Under the pieces are notes generated by a model that saw only the letters and a program-made list of their open reading frames with translations, had not been told where the DNA came from and did no database searches. Shown here piece after piece: positions 35,277 through 45,457 of a stretch of DNA of 64,000 nt; positions within the stretch are counted from its first letter, which is position 1, and each line of letters opens with the position of its first letter. This DNA comes from Coprinellus micaceus (Eukaryota > Basidiomycota > Agaricomycetes > Agaricales > Psathyrellaceae), in contig OX596334.1 of the NCBI GenBank assembly GCA_951394405.1, positions 1,550,001-1,614,000 of the forward strand. The letters run 5' to 3'. A program made the position numbers and the translations under genes.

Positions 35277-35739
35277 GTATGCGTATACGATACGATTGTA
35301 ATGATCGAGACGCCCTTGACGAAAAACGAACGTGAATGTATTATTATTGTGTAACCACTTGTAAACCTAGCCAACGACATTTTTTGAACACTTCAGCGCC
35401 AGCTTCTAAGACTACTGTAGTGTAGCTATCGTACTCCTCCGCTCTTAACACCAGCGTTTGCAGAAGCCTGCGAGCGCGATGAAAAGGGAAGGGGAATAGG
35501 TATTTAGCGCTATGTTTGGGCGCCGATCGGCAGTTGCCGGTGTCGGTCAGCTGCGGCTCGGGCGCGATGGGCTGCGATGGGGCGCACGGTTTGGACCTGC
35601 TCTCTACCATCATCCTCAATTTTTGACCCTCGCCATGGCGTCAACGGGCACGAGGGTCGCTGGAGTCCCCAGAATTTTGGTTATTATCACAAAACAGGTG
35701 CGCGTTCAGTCGCACGCAACGTTGTCGGGAGTGACGACG

Positions 35740-36082
35740 CCGAGGTCTCTAGTAGCGAGAATACCCAGGAACCCTCTCGGCGTAGAGACGGTCATTCGAA
35801 TGCTGGACGTGAAAAAGTATGCATTGGAAGTTATTGACATTGTCCTACATCACATCCAATCTGCTTCGCTGCCACTCATTCCTCGCCCGACTATGGATGG
35901 AACCAAATCTCTACCCTTGCCCTCTCGAGTCGCAGTATGCGCCGTGTTTCGTGTCAAGAACGCGCTGCACGCGCTTCTACACATGTGTTCGGCACACTTT
36001 GCAGCTGATACGACTCGCAAGGTGTTGGCCTGCGGCCGCCTGCCTAGATAGCATTACCGATTGGCTTGATATCCTCCTCTAG
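35740..36082 (+). pseudogene. MYND family N-terminal relic between the lipases
   Basis: ETVIRMLDVKKYALEVIDIV followed by LHHIQSASLPLIPR and RVAVCAVFRVKNALHALLHM aligns with the N-terminal 130 residues of MYND gene 1 (LRRLVDALR, MEVVDVVLHHI, AAICAHEAVYLFIHI). After VLACGRLPR the frame ends, and the homology continues in another frame as LDSITDWLDILL before a stop. No finger or C-terminal domain follows. It is a 5'-only fragment, probably brought in or left by the duplication that made the lipase pair. Confidence 0.65.
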
Positions 36083-36529
36083 TAGAGAGGTAGGTGCACT
36101 GGCAGGGGGCTACCCTGTGAAGTACTGCGTAACTAGGATCATGGTGAGTTAAGACCGACGTATGCATGCTATTCGCAGACGTCTGCGTATCATCGGCCTC
36201 AGGCGCCCAAAACATCAACCTACAGTACAAGTTGTAAAGGTAGCTATCAATATCCCCCAATGAGCGCGGCCTCGGATATGGTGGAGTCAATTCCTCCGGG
36301 TTGCTTCTCCCCGTCTTTCCCTTCTTTCTCGTTGTCGCGAACCTAACATGGCCTAACGCAGCCTAACGCGTACGTAGGGCATGACCACTTCACTATCTCC
36401 GTCATGGGATGCGCTGGGACGTGTTCCCCCTGATTCCCAACCATCTGCTTCTCACACGTGGCGGTCCTCGAAGAAGAACCGTCAGGTGCCGGCGCCAATG
36501 TGGTCACCTTGATCACCTTCGACCAAAGA

Positions 36530-36536
36530 TATAAAA
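36530..36536 (+). promoter_or_regulatory. TATA box of lipase 2
   Basis: TATAAAA 76-82 bp upstream of the ATG at 36612, matching lipase 1. Confidence 0.65.
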
Positions 36537-36611
36537 GCTGGATTTAGGAGGGGAAAGAGGTTCCCCAGGAGCGCATCACCTTCCTCCTAGCTTCTGACCA
36601 CCCCCCTAACG

Positions 36612-37873
36612 ATGTTTACGTCCGCCCTCCTGCTCCTCGCGCAGCTCGCAGTTGTCGTGTTCGCTGCCCCCGCAGTGGTCCCAGTCCCTGTGCTCGATGC
36701 GCGAGAGTCGATCACAACTCTCTCGACGGCGGAAGTCTCTGCATTCAAGCCTTACACTTGGTATGCGTCTGCCGCCCATTGCCCTCCTGTGGAGACGTTG
36801 GCGTGGAACTGCAGTAAGTAAAACCGTACATTTCCTCGTTCTACCCGGCCCGAATGACCGATCTGCGTCGCAGCTAAATGCGCATCCAACGACGGCTTCA
36901 CGCCTATTGCATCTGGGGGTGATGGAGCGTTCACCCAATATTGGTACGTCGGGTGGGATGCCACGCTGAAGGTGAATACGATCTGTGGCTCTCTTGTGAT
37001 GCTCCTAGGCTAATCGAGCGCTCCCAGACAATCATTGTCGCATACCAGGTAAGTAGTTTCCCTTGTACCCCTTATCCCCTCGATTCCTGATCTACGTCAA
37101 CCCCCCTCAACCAGGGGACTGACCTCGGGAAGGTGTAAGTTCGTCGTCACAGTTGGTGCAGATCGACACTAACACTATCCAAAAGCATCCCGATCTTCAC
37201 GGATATCAACTTCATCTTGCAGCCCTTGAGGTCCGACCTCTTCCCCGGGGCCGGTGTGTCTCTCAAGACCCACGGCGGCTTCGCAGACGCACACGCCAAG
37301 TTCGTTCATACCCTTCCCCCTTTCTAAAGCCTGCCCCCGTTCATCCCTCTGAGCAGGTCCGCTACTACCGTCCTGGCAGCCGTGAAGTTGGGTATAACCA
37401 AGTACAACGCGACTGAAGTCACTCTCACTGGCCACTCACTTGGTGGTGCGATTGCCGTCATCTCTACCGCACATCTCTCTATCAACCTCCCTGCCAACAT
37501 CAATTTACGCACCATCACCTACAGCACTCCTCGCGTGGGCAACCAGGGCTTCATCGACTTTGTCAACGCCCGTTCTGTGATCAGTCGAGTCGTCAACAAG
37601 TCAGTGGGGGTTTTACGAGGACGACTTCGAGCATGATTCTAATTCCAGCATTTCTACAGGAAAGACCCCGTCCCCACACTCCCTGGTCGCTTCATGGGCT
37701 TCGCCCAGACAGAGGGCGAGGTCCACATCGTGAACTCGGGCGCATGGAAGAACTGCCCTGGACAGGATAATACTGACGCTGAGTGCTCGATTGGCTACGT
37801 CCCGAACCTTTTCGTGATAAACCCGTCTGACCATGTGGGCCCGTTCGACGGTGTTACCCTTGGGTCTTGCTGA
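36612..37873 (+). CDS. Secreted class-3 lipase / feruloyl-esterase-like hydrolase 2
   Basis: Tandem paralogue of the gene at 33993 with the same exon plan. Signal peptide MFTSALLLLAQLAVVVFA; then VPVLDARESITTLSTAEV, CASNDGFTPIASGGDGAF, TQYWYVGWDATLK, ATEVTLTGHSLGGAIAVIS, STPRVGNQGF, KDPVPTLPGRFMGF and DHVGPFDGVTLGSC. The catalytic Ser (GHSLGG), Asp (DPVP) and His (DHVGP) are all kept, so it should be active. Protein identity to copy 1 appears to be about two thirds by eye. The short introns differ in sequence, so the duplication is not very recent. The stop at 37871-37873 is 38 bp before the next ORF. Confidence 0.9.
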
Positions 37874-37911
37874 GACTGGTGTAACGATCTAATGAAATCC
37901 AACGATTACTT

Positions 37912-38943
37912 ATGACACGAAATGGATTTGGTGTACCACTCGCCGTACTGGATTTACTTCTCAGATCTGGTGCTGACATACGTGCACAGGATTCCCAGGG
38001 CTTGACGACCTTTCTGAGGGCGATCCCTACCCGGAGGTTCGGTCGTCATCACCCCTATAACGCGGTACAGTCATCCTACGACGCTATAAAACACCTTCTG
38101 GATTTTGATCCTAGTGTCGTCGACCAACATGACGCCTACAAAGGGCGGACAGCCCTCATGTTGCTCGTGGTTCCACCTGAGCCTCGAACTCCATCGACAT
38201 CCCCGACCCCCGCTGGTCACGCTCCCATTATAGCCGAACTTTCCTCATTCCTCGACATCGTTGGCCCTGCCGCCAATCCAACCTTCACAAATTCGAAGGA
38301 CAATGCTGGAGCCACCGTCCTCATTTACGCATCTTGGAGCGCTGAAGTTGTGGGATGGCTCTGCGAGAACGCCAGCCTCCATGCCAGCACAATCAAGGAG
38401 GCTCTCATGTATGCATTCAATCCCATTGCTTTCAGGAGCCCGCCTACGAGGAATCCCTTCCCAAGTCCACGGGCGGACGTTGCCAAAGCTCTTCTCACCG
38501 AGGCAAGCAAGCCCGGGAGGGACCTCTTCAAAGAAGGACGGGACAACCCCTTCGCCATTGTCCTCTTGGTGCATGCTATAAAGAACCCCTGCAGACACTT
38601 CCTAATGGTGCTCCTGCTGTGCATCTCCCGTGGCCACGAAGCGATCCAACAATCCGTTTGGTCGGAGTTCTCTTGCTTCCCCCACCACTACATCATGGTC
38701 GAACCGCTGTCGAGGTCACCGCCATCCTCAGGCCCGTTGTTACTTCCGTCTTTTTCATCCTGTCTACTTCCTTCGCAGTCCCCTTCCGGGTCCCCTCTGT
38801 CGACCCCCCCGCAGTCTCCTTCGCCATCCTACTTTGCACCGATACCTACCTACCCGCGTTCCCCCTATCCGGTCTCCATTATCTACTACCCGCACCCCCA
38901 GCCCTCAATCACGGACGCCGGGGGCGCAGTATCCACAGGATAA
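37912..38943 (+). CDS. Ankyrin-repeat ORF with proline-rich tail (perhaps 5'-truncated)
   Basis: An intronless frame of 343 codons. It opens directly inside an ankyrin unit (VLDLLLRSGADIRAQDSQG), followed by IKHLLDFDPSVVDQHDAYKG and TALMLLV, and continues to about residue 225 with helical pairs. From about residue 245 the sequence becomes Ser/Pro-rich (SPPSSGPLLLPSFSSC), and two other frames are equally open there, so the true C-terminus is uncertain. The ATG is only 38 bp after the lipase 2 stop, leaving no room for a normal promoter. It may be the 3' part of a larger ankyrin gene cut by the lipase duplication. Confidence 0.55.
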   Translation: MTRNGFGVPLAVLDLLLRSGADIRAQDSQGLTTFLRAIPTRRFGRHHPYNAVQSSYDAIKHLLDFDPSVVDQHDAYKGRTALMLLVVPPEPRTPSTSPTPAGHAPIIAELSSFLDIVGPAANPTFTNSKDNAGATVLIYASWSAEVVGWLCENASLHASTIKEALMYAFNPIAFRSPPTRNPFPSPRADVAKALLTEASKPGRDLFKEGRDNPFAIVLLVHAIKNPCRHFLMVLLLCISRGHEAIQQSVWSEFSCFPHHYIMVEPLSRSPPSSGPLLLPSFSSCLLPSQSPSGSPLSTPPQSPSPSYFAPIPTYPRSPYPVSIIYYPHPQPSITDAGGAVSTG

Positions 38944-39066
38944 CGAACAGGAGACGGTTCCAATGCCTGACAATGTCGTATAAGGCGGTGTGCATTCCAA
39001 TGGCGATTCGCTGCCTGATGCTCCTCATTGTCGTGGAAAGGGTCTACCATTAGTACTGCGTCCAAT

Positions 39067-39086
39067 GAGGGTCCTCTAGGACCCTC
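39067..39086. repeat. Perfect 9-bp hairpin downstream of the ankyrin ORF
   Basis: GAGGGTCCT and AGGACCCTC pair across CT, 124 bp after the ankyrin stop. It may affect 3'-end formation; function not shown. Confidence 0.55.
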
Positions 39087-39535
39087 CTCGGTAGGACAGT
39101 ATCTCCTGAGCGTGCTGTGGTTCGAGCCTGTTCCACCGTCATCGGTGAGTTTATGGCCATGGGATATCTTGAATCAACAACCCACCGTACTCAGCCCCAC
39201 GATGGTGGCCAAGGAAGCGTTAGAAACAAGTGTCATTAAATTAAAGGATCAAAAATGTCCAAATGAACACCTATGCGTGCAGACCCAAAGTGTACGTGTA
39301 CGTGTGGTATACTAGCTACGAAGCGATGATATAGATATCTTGCAAGAAAACCATGCATCGAAAGGGTGGTCGTGACTAGGAAATCCAATGCGCCAATGGC
39401 CCTGTAACCCTCAATCAATCTAATCCAATATGTCCACTATTGAAGCATGGAAAGTCGTGAATGGGAAAGAGCAGGTGAACGAGTAATGCATCTCGAGAGT
39501 CCAGTTCGCTCAAGAAGCAAGTCAGGTCACCACGA

Positions 39536-40427
39536 TCATAGTGAAAGCGCGAGTGCAAAAGCCGACGACGCGACAGCGACAACAGATCCGAACATCACAC
39601 CAGCGCCCATGCTTCCAACCGCACCATTTTCAGCAGCCGTCCTCGTAGTAGACGTCGAGTTCGCACCAGCGGCCGAGGCGGTCGCGTTACTGGTGGACGT
39701 GGCAGTCCCAGTAGCGCTCGTTCCTGTTGACGTCGAGGTCCTCGACAAACCAGTGCCGGTGGTTGTAGAGGTCACCGAAGATGCGACACCAGTGCCTCCA
39801 GCGCTGGCAGGTGCGGCCACAGCCTTGGAAGGGTCGACGAGGGCACCGGTACCCCATGGCACAGGGTCATTGGTGCCGGGCTGGGTGGCGTTGGGTGGAG
39901 TGACGGTTTGGCCGGTGGCAGAGGCGATGGTGAAGCGGGTTGTCCAGGTCTTGCCAGGGGCTCCAGGAGCGGTGAATTGGTAGAAGTAAATGTTGGAGTT
40001 GATAGTGACTTCGGGGCAGGGGTAGTTGACACGGCCGTCAATGGTACCATCTTCGTCGGATGCGATGGCTATCACGATAGAAGGAAGAGGTCGTCAGCGG
40101 TTGCATCCCAGGAAGAATATGGATGGGAGCGGTGCATTCTCGTGTATTTTTGGCAGTGGGAGAATGTGGATGAATTTGACAAGACGTACTAGTGAGATGG
40201 ACCATGGCAAAGTTGTCACCAGTCATGAGCTGGATCGCCATGCCCTTCCATGCGGTCGTGGACTCCTTGTCTCCATCCCACGACACCGTGCAGGTCGAGC
40301 CAGCGTTGAACACCTGGCCAGGACCGGGCTCGCTGGGTGTCACTTCGGCGTGTGCGATGCCAGCAAGAGCCAAAGCAGCGACGAGGGTTGATAGCGAGAA
40401 CTTGAAGAACATCTTTTGACTGCGCAT
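39536..40427 (-). CDS. Kre9/Knh1-like Ser/Thr-rich GPI-anchored protein
   Basis: Two exons (40427-40190, 40068-39536) join in frame to 256 residues. The signal peptide is FFKFSLSTLVAALALAGIAHA, with an alternative Met at 40412. The N-terminal Ig-like domain of the fungal Ser-Thr-rich GPI family follows: SEPGPGQVFNAGSTCTVSW and WKGMAIQLMTGDNFAMVHLT, joined to TIASDEDGTIDGRVNYPCP and TWTTRFTIASATGQTVTPP. The stalk is Ser/Thr/Ala-rich (TGTGLSRTSTSTGTSATG). The C-terminus VMFGSVVAVASSAFALALSL is a GPI signal. It should sit on the plasma membrane or in the wall; related proteins are linked to beta-1,6-glucan assembly, but that is not shown for this clade. Confidence 0.85.
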
Positions 40428-41269
40428 CTAGGTCAGATATCTCTGCCTTGAGCACAGGATGATCCCAGAGGAAGCTCACTATTTGATGTCAAGTAGTAGT
40501 GAACCTAGTGTAGTAAAAAGGGGTTTCTTTTTGCGCGAGGGTGATTAGGAATTATCTGGGTGAAACGGAGGTGGTGAACGGGTTCAAAAGAGCGACTCGA
40601 ACAAGAGAGTGTGAGGGTAGGAGGGGAGAGGAGGTGCGACACGCCGAGAGGACAGGCTGCAGTATATGTATAGGTGAGAAACCTTGACAGCGCGACCGAT
40701 GGACGGGTCGTGTGCGGGTTGCTGATGGACGTTCAAGGTCCGCTCGGCAATGAGTTGACTGCGGGTTCCCATGACCGTCCGGAAGATTTTTATCCAAGAA
40801 TTTGCGGAAATACGGGGCAGTTCCAGGGGAAGGGGAGCACGAGGAGAACATGGGTTCGGGTAGGAAGGAGAAAGAAACGAATGAGATCGAGCGCCCGTGC
40901 GGTAGGTGAACATTGTCAACGATTTGGGATCTACATTCCGCAACGTTCACGGCATGCGTGCACGGGATGTTGCCATTCCCCCTGGTTTTGAGTTTGAGAG
41001 GTTCAGGGGAAATCCCCGAGAGCGAGAGTCTACTGGACCGCCAGCGCGACGGGCGCTTAATTGGCCCAATGCGGATCATTCCCGCCTGTCAGGAATTAGG
41101 GGCTTCCCAACACCGCACAGGTTTCCCGCAGAGGATCAGGAGCGAGAAAACCCTTCGCTAATATACAATGTAGTACGAAGGAGTGTGTCATGCATGAGAG
41201 TACCACCCGGGAACTCTTGTCGGACGGCAGCTACAAGTCCCTACAACCCGAAATACGTTCTACAAGAAG
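40428..41269. other. Intergenic region
   Basis: 5' flank of the Kre9-like gene and 3' flank of the receptor gene. GGGCGCTTAA at 41051-41060. No supported exon. Confidence 0.4.
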
Positions 41270-43140
41270 TCAACGCAGACACGGTTGTCCTTGTTTTTCC
41301 AAACACTCGAGCCACCCCGAAGCCGGGCTACTCGCATCTCGGTATATTCCACACTCCAGCACCGCCGCCACACCGTAGGCGAAGTAACTCAAGAGGATCT
41401 TGAGATATAACTTACACTTCCGCTTCCACGCAAAGGCCAACAGGACCACACCCTCCCGATCCTCCAACGTGCAGTACGGCACACAATCTCCCAGTTCATC
41501 GACCCCAATGAGCATCCCCCTGGCGGCCTGGAAATGACACCTTTCAATGGCGTAGACCAAGGCTTTCTGGATCACACGACGCCGGATGGGGTGGCCTCGC
41601 CGACAAAAGAGCCGCCATAGGATAGCTTCGATATCGTACCGACCCAAGTCGCACGTGTACATGAAAGTGGATTTGCCGTCGTAATCCTCCACGTCGTGCT
41701 CAACACCAGGTTGCTGAAGGAGAAAGCCAATGGTCTCCTCATTTTGGGATGTGATCGCGAGAATGAGTGCTGTGCGATCGCGTTATCCCGCTGGGAGAAA
41801 TTGAGGGAGATGTCGGCGACGGAGACGGCTAGAGCATGCTGCACCTGCCTCAACGGACAAGCTTCCCGAGTGTGAAGGAGCCAGGCGAAAAGGCGCTTGG
41901 CCACCAAGGCGTCCACTTCGCCTTGGGCTCCAATACGCTGTAGTGTGTGATCGTACATGGCGTTGATACCCGAAGGGAGTTCGTCGAGAGAAGTCATGAG
42001 CTCCTTCACGGTCGAAGAATTCCGGAGTGCTCCCATTTGTAGGTGGGCGACGAGGAACCTGTGGACTAAGACGATGCTATGCGTCAAGTATTCTGGAAGG
42101 GCGACCTTACATCCCCTGAGATGTCTCCTGGATACGCTCGCACAGCGTATTTACCACATCGGGTTTTCCACGTAGCACCGGCTTGAGCCTCGCGCTACTC
42201 TGGATGACTTCCAAGACACGCAGCCTGGTGTCTTCCGTCCGACCTTGGATATCGACGCGCAGAGCATTCGGTACGTACGATGCAAACAAGTCCAAGGGAC
42301 GAGGCGCAATTAGCAAATTGGCGCCCAAAGACGATAGCACCAGTAGTAGCTTCTCCTTGGTCTCATCCTTAACCTCGTCCAAGTCGTCGATTACCACATA
42401 GATCCTGTCGAAGAGACCACCCAGTTCTCGAAGTATAGGTAGCAGCTGTGAATCGGCGAGGCGATCCCTCAGGTTGAAGGCCTCAGATCGTTCATAGATT
42501 GGTTTGAGATGGGCGAATGCGATAGTGTGCTGTTCTACGAGTTAGGCGATGCGTAGCCTAGGTAGGCATAGGTTGTCGCTGTTCGAAGGTATGGAAGAAC
42601 TGGGCGATCGAGACTGATCTAGAGATTGGGCCTGGTTGTGAGCGAATCCCGCATGAAGGTGGATCCCGATAACGCACATTAGGATAGTCTTTCCAGCCCC
42701 GGCTATCACGAGGGTACTTCATCGTTAGTCTGTGGAACTCGCTACTCTAGAGAAGATGGTCGACTCACGCATCCCTGTCCCCCAAGCAGCTACACCCTTC
42801 TCCGCCACATGATGCTCAAACTCCTTCGACTCGATGAACCACACGCAAGTGTCCTTGGCACGGCAGTCTAGAGCGGCGATGTGTATATGTTTGAAGGATG
42901 GAGCGTCAAGCCATTGCAGTATCTCGTCGATTGAGGCTATACGCCTAAATATGAGCACTTGATAGGTGAGTAGATGGGATCGACGTGTCTGAACTCACTG
43001 CTGTCTGCCCGAACCCCCCTATGTGACGGTGTAGATTTTCGTCGTGTTTACGATGCTGATATCCCGGCCAGCAATGTTTGCAGCTCCAAGAGAAAAACCA
43101 TACGCTCCATTGAGAATATGAAGGTCCCCTCCCTCTGCGA
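41270..43140 (-). pseudogene. NACHT-type NTPase with ankyrin remnant (NLR-like receptor, degenerate)
   Basis: A STAND receptor of the fungal NLR type, a class tied to heterokaryon recognition and defence. Pieces in order: GAYGFSLGAANIAGRDISI (43019-43140), EILQWLDAPSFKHIHIAAL, CVWFIESKEFEHHV, AAWGTGM|PGAGKTIL (Walker A, split by an intron), AFAHLKPIYERSEAF, IYVVIDDLDEVKDETKEKL (Walker B), then SQGMFLVAHLQMGALRNSS, RLFAWLLHTREACPLRQVQH and ALILAITSQNEETIGFLLQQ (ankyrin). Near 41780 the ankyrin part is one base out of frame with the upstream exon. The segment that normally links the winged helix to the repeats is missing, and the first piece ends in a stop. It is probably a pseudogene, though sequencing error could explain the single frameshift. 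Confidence 0.7.
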
Positions 43141-45457
43141 TGCGTTGGTTTGCTCAGCGTGGCCCAGCTCCGTACTGGCGGGGTGGCTTGGAGTTCACCT
43201 TGAATGGAACCCAACTGCTGGCTATGATCGTCCATCCCTATACTTGGATGATGGGCACTGTGAGGTGGTTCACTACGAAAGCATATGTAGAAACCCTCGG
43301 AAAGGGTCGGATGGAGATGGTTGTCGGGTGTCAAGCAGCAAAGCAACCAGTTTGTCACAGTTTGTGGTCGACGACTCGGGTTAAGGTTTGACGTCAGCCT
43401 GACGAGGGCGTTTAAGCGCCCAGCGTCGGGTGCGTTGATATCGATTTCCAGGGTCTTCGTTTCTCGAAGACCCGAGCCATTTGCACCCGCCTCATCCTTC
43501 ACATCTCCCCTTTCACAACTCCCTAGTAGCCACTCAGCCACTCCGGAGTCCCTTGCATCTTCTGTACATGCGCACACGCGCACGTATTACCTGCGCATTA
43601 AAGTGCGATATCGTCGGAAAAGCGCTCGCAGTGGATCGATTGCTGTAGCACCCCATAATTCAAAACTACGGGCGCTTATCTCCCATCTCCTTTTGGATTC
43701 CTCTTCTCTAAATCTTCTCCTTTGTTAATTTGGTTGCATCTGTCAAAAATCGAGGGTCAGAATCCTTCTTGACGCTCCCGGTTCATCTTCTTGTGCGTCA
43801 GGTGCTCGGAATCCGGATCCCAATTCTCATAGACAATGGGAAAGGAAAGCGCACTAGAATGTTAAATACGCTTAAAGAGCGTCCGGGATGACCGTGCTCG
43901 GATGCATATCACGCGGTCCTGCGATTCGGATTCCGAAGCACCTGGGGGAGGTCCAGATATGGACCGACCAGTGCCTCTAAAGGCAAGTGAATTCCAGGTC
44001 GCATGGCACTCAGGGGCTATGTATGTCAGTTGCTCTGCCCACGCACACAAGCTGCGGCTGTAAGTAGCCGGAGCGCCAAATACAGAAGCACGGTGAGCGC
44101 TACATTCGGCTCTGCCATAATCTCAAATCGCAATACAGTCCCATCCAGGTAACCCCATAGCCCGAGTACACTGCCTGGAGGAACCGCCGGTCGGGCGTCG
44201 CCACAACCTGTAGCGAGAATGGAAACGATTAGATAGGAAAGGGATACATAGAATCCCGGTGGTGTGTAGAGTGGCACTATTACAGTACCCTGGGGAGATG
44301 TGGGTCCGATCGATGTGCGTCATTGTGAAGCCTGGTTGACAGTGTCGCAACGGAGTTGCATTGCGAAGCGAAGGGCTCGTGGCTCTGAGAATCTCGGACC
44401 TTTGTTGCGGACGCGGCCTCGAGGAGATTTAATCCTCCATCCATCTCCTTCGTATCCTTCCTAGGCAGGAAGAACCCCCAGTGAAGTCATTCCAACAATG
44501 TACCCGGAGCCGTCGGAGAAGCCAGCGCCGCGAATTTGTCAAAAGGAGCGTAATTCTGACTAGGATAGCGCCCGTTGCCAGTGGGCTACGCGTTGATTGG
44601 TCATGACTGTTGTTCGACAGACGCCCGATCGAGGAGGATGGCTCTTCGATTCCCGAGTACACAACCTCTACAGCACTGGTCTCTCATCTGTGCCCTGCTC
44701 TTGGGCAACGACCTTCTGCAGTTGGTCCCCATGCCGCATGAAATCGCAGGTACCGGCAGTAATGTCCTCCATCATCGCGGGTGATGGTGTTGGGGAAGAG
44801 GAGTGGACAAGAGAAGTCTTGAATGATACCTCCGGGAGGTCCAGGTGGTCCGACTTTTCGGGCCTTTTGGCCGATGCTGTGAAGGCGTGGGTCCCGCCCG
44901 GACCTCAGAGTGCAGCGCCTATTTCTATGGACTGGGCGACCGATGGCGATGACTCCGTGGGTGGCACAGCGCTGTCCCCCCACACGAGCATCTGGTCATG
45001 GGGGGCGCAGCGTTGGCTCGGTGGACTGGAAAAGAAAATACTTTGCGAAGGGGTCCGGATTCAGGAAATGTTCATCAAAGCCAGCGTTCAGGGTCCGAAT
45101 TCTTGGGGGCCTCGTTTTAGGCGCCACTGCTTTTGGGTCTCCTGACGCCCGACGAAGTGGGCAAGGAATGGACTCTTTGTGGGGGGTAGCCACTATTCTG
45201 GAGGGTGTATTTCAACACTACACAGCCAGTTGTAGACCCAAGGGAGTCAGGGTGACGGGGTTTAATTGAAGTGGATTTGATGGGATTCAGGGCTGTCATC
45301 TTGAGTTGTACCGAAGGGGAAGTGTCGTGGCCCGCAGGACCCGCAGAACGTTTCTGCATCTTCGAATACACATGAGGCAATCCAGGGCCATATAAGGGGC
45401 TACCGTTCACTTTCTCATTGATTTCTCTCCCTTTCTCCCCATTTCTCTCCCGTAGCC
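43141..45457. other. Intergenic region, about 2.3 kb
   Basis: No supported gene. A near-palindrome GGGCGTTTAAGCGCCC is at 43406-43421 and GGGCGCTTA at 43670-43678. An open frame at 44597-45145 (plus, 182 codons) has biased composition and no family signature. The 3' end is the pyrimidine-rich leader of the AAA ATPase gene (ttctctccctttctcccc). Confidence 0.4.

Noticed and set aside
44597..45145. 182-codon open frame on the plus strand
   Set aside because: No family motif, no good start context, and equally open frames on the other strand; composition follows local GC bias.
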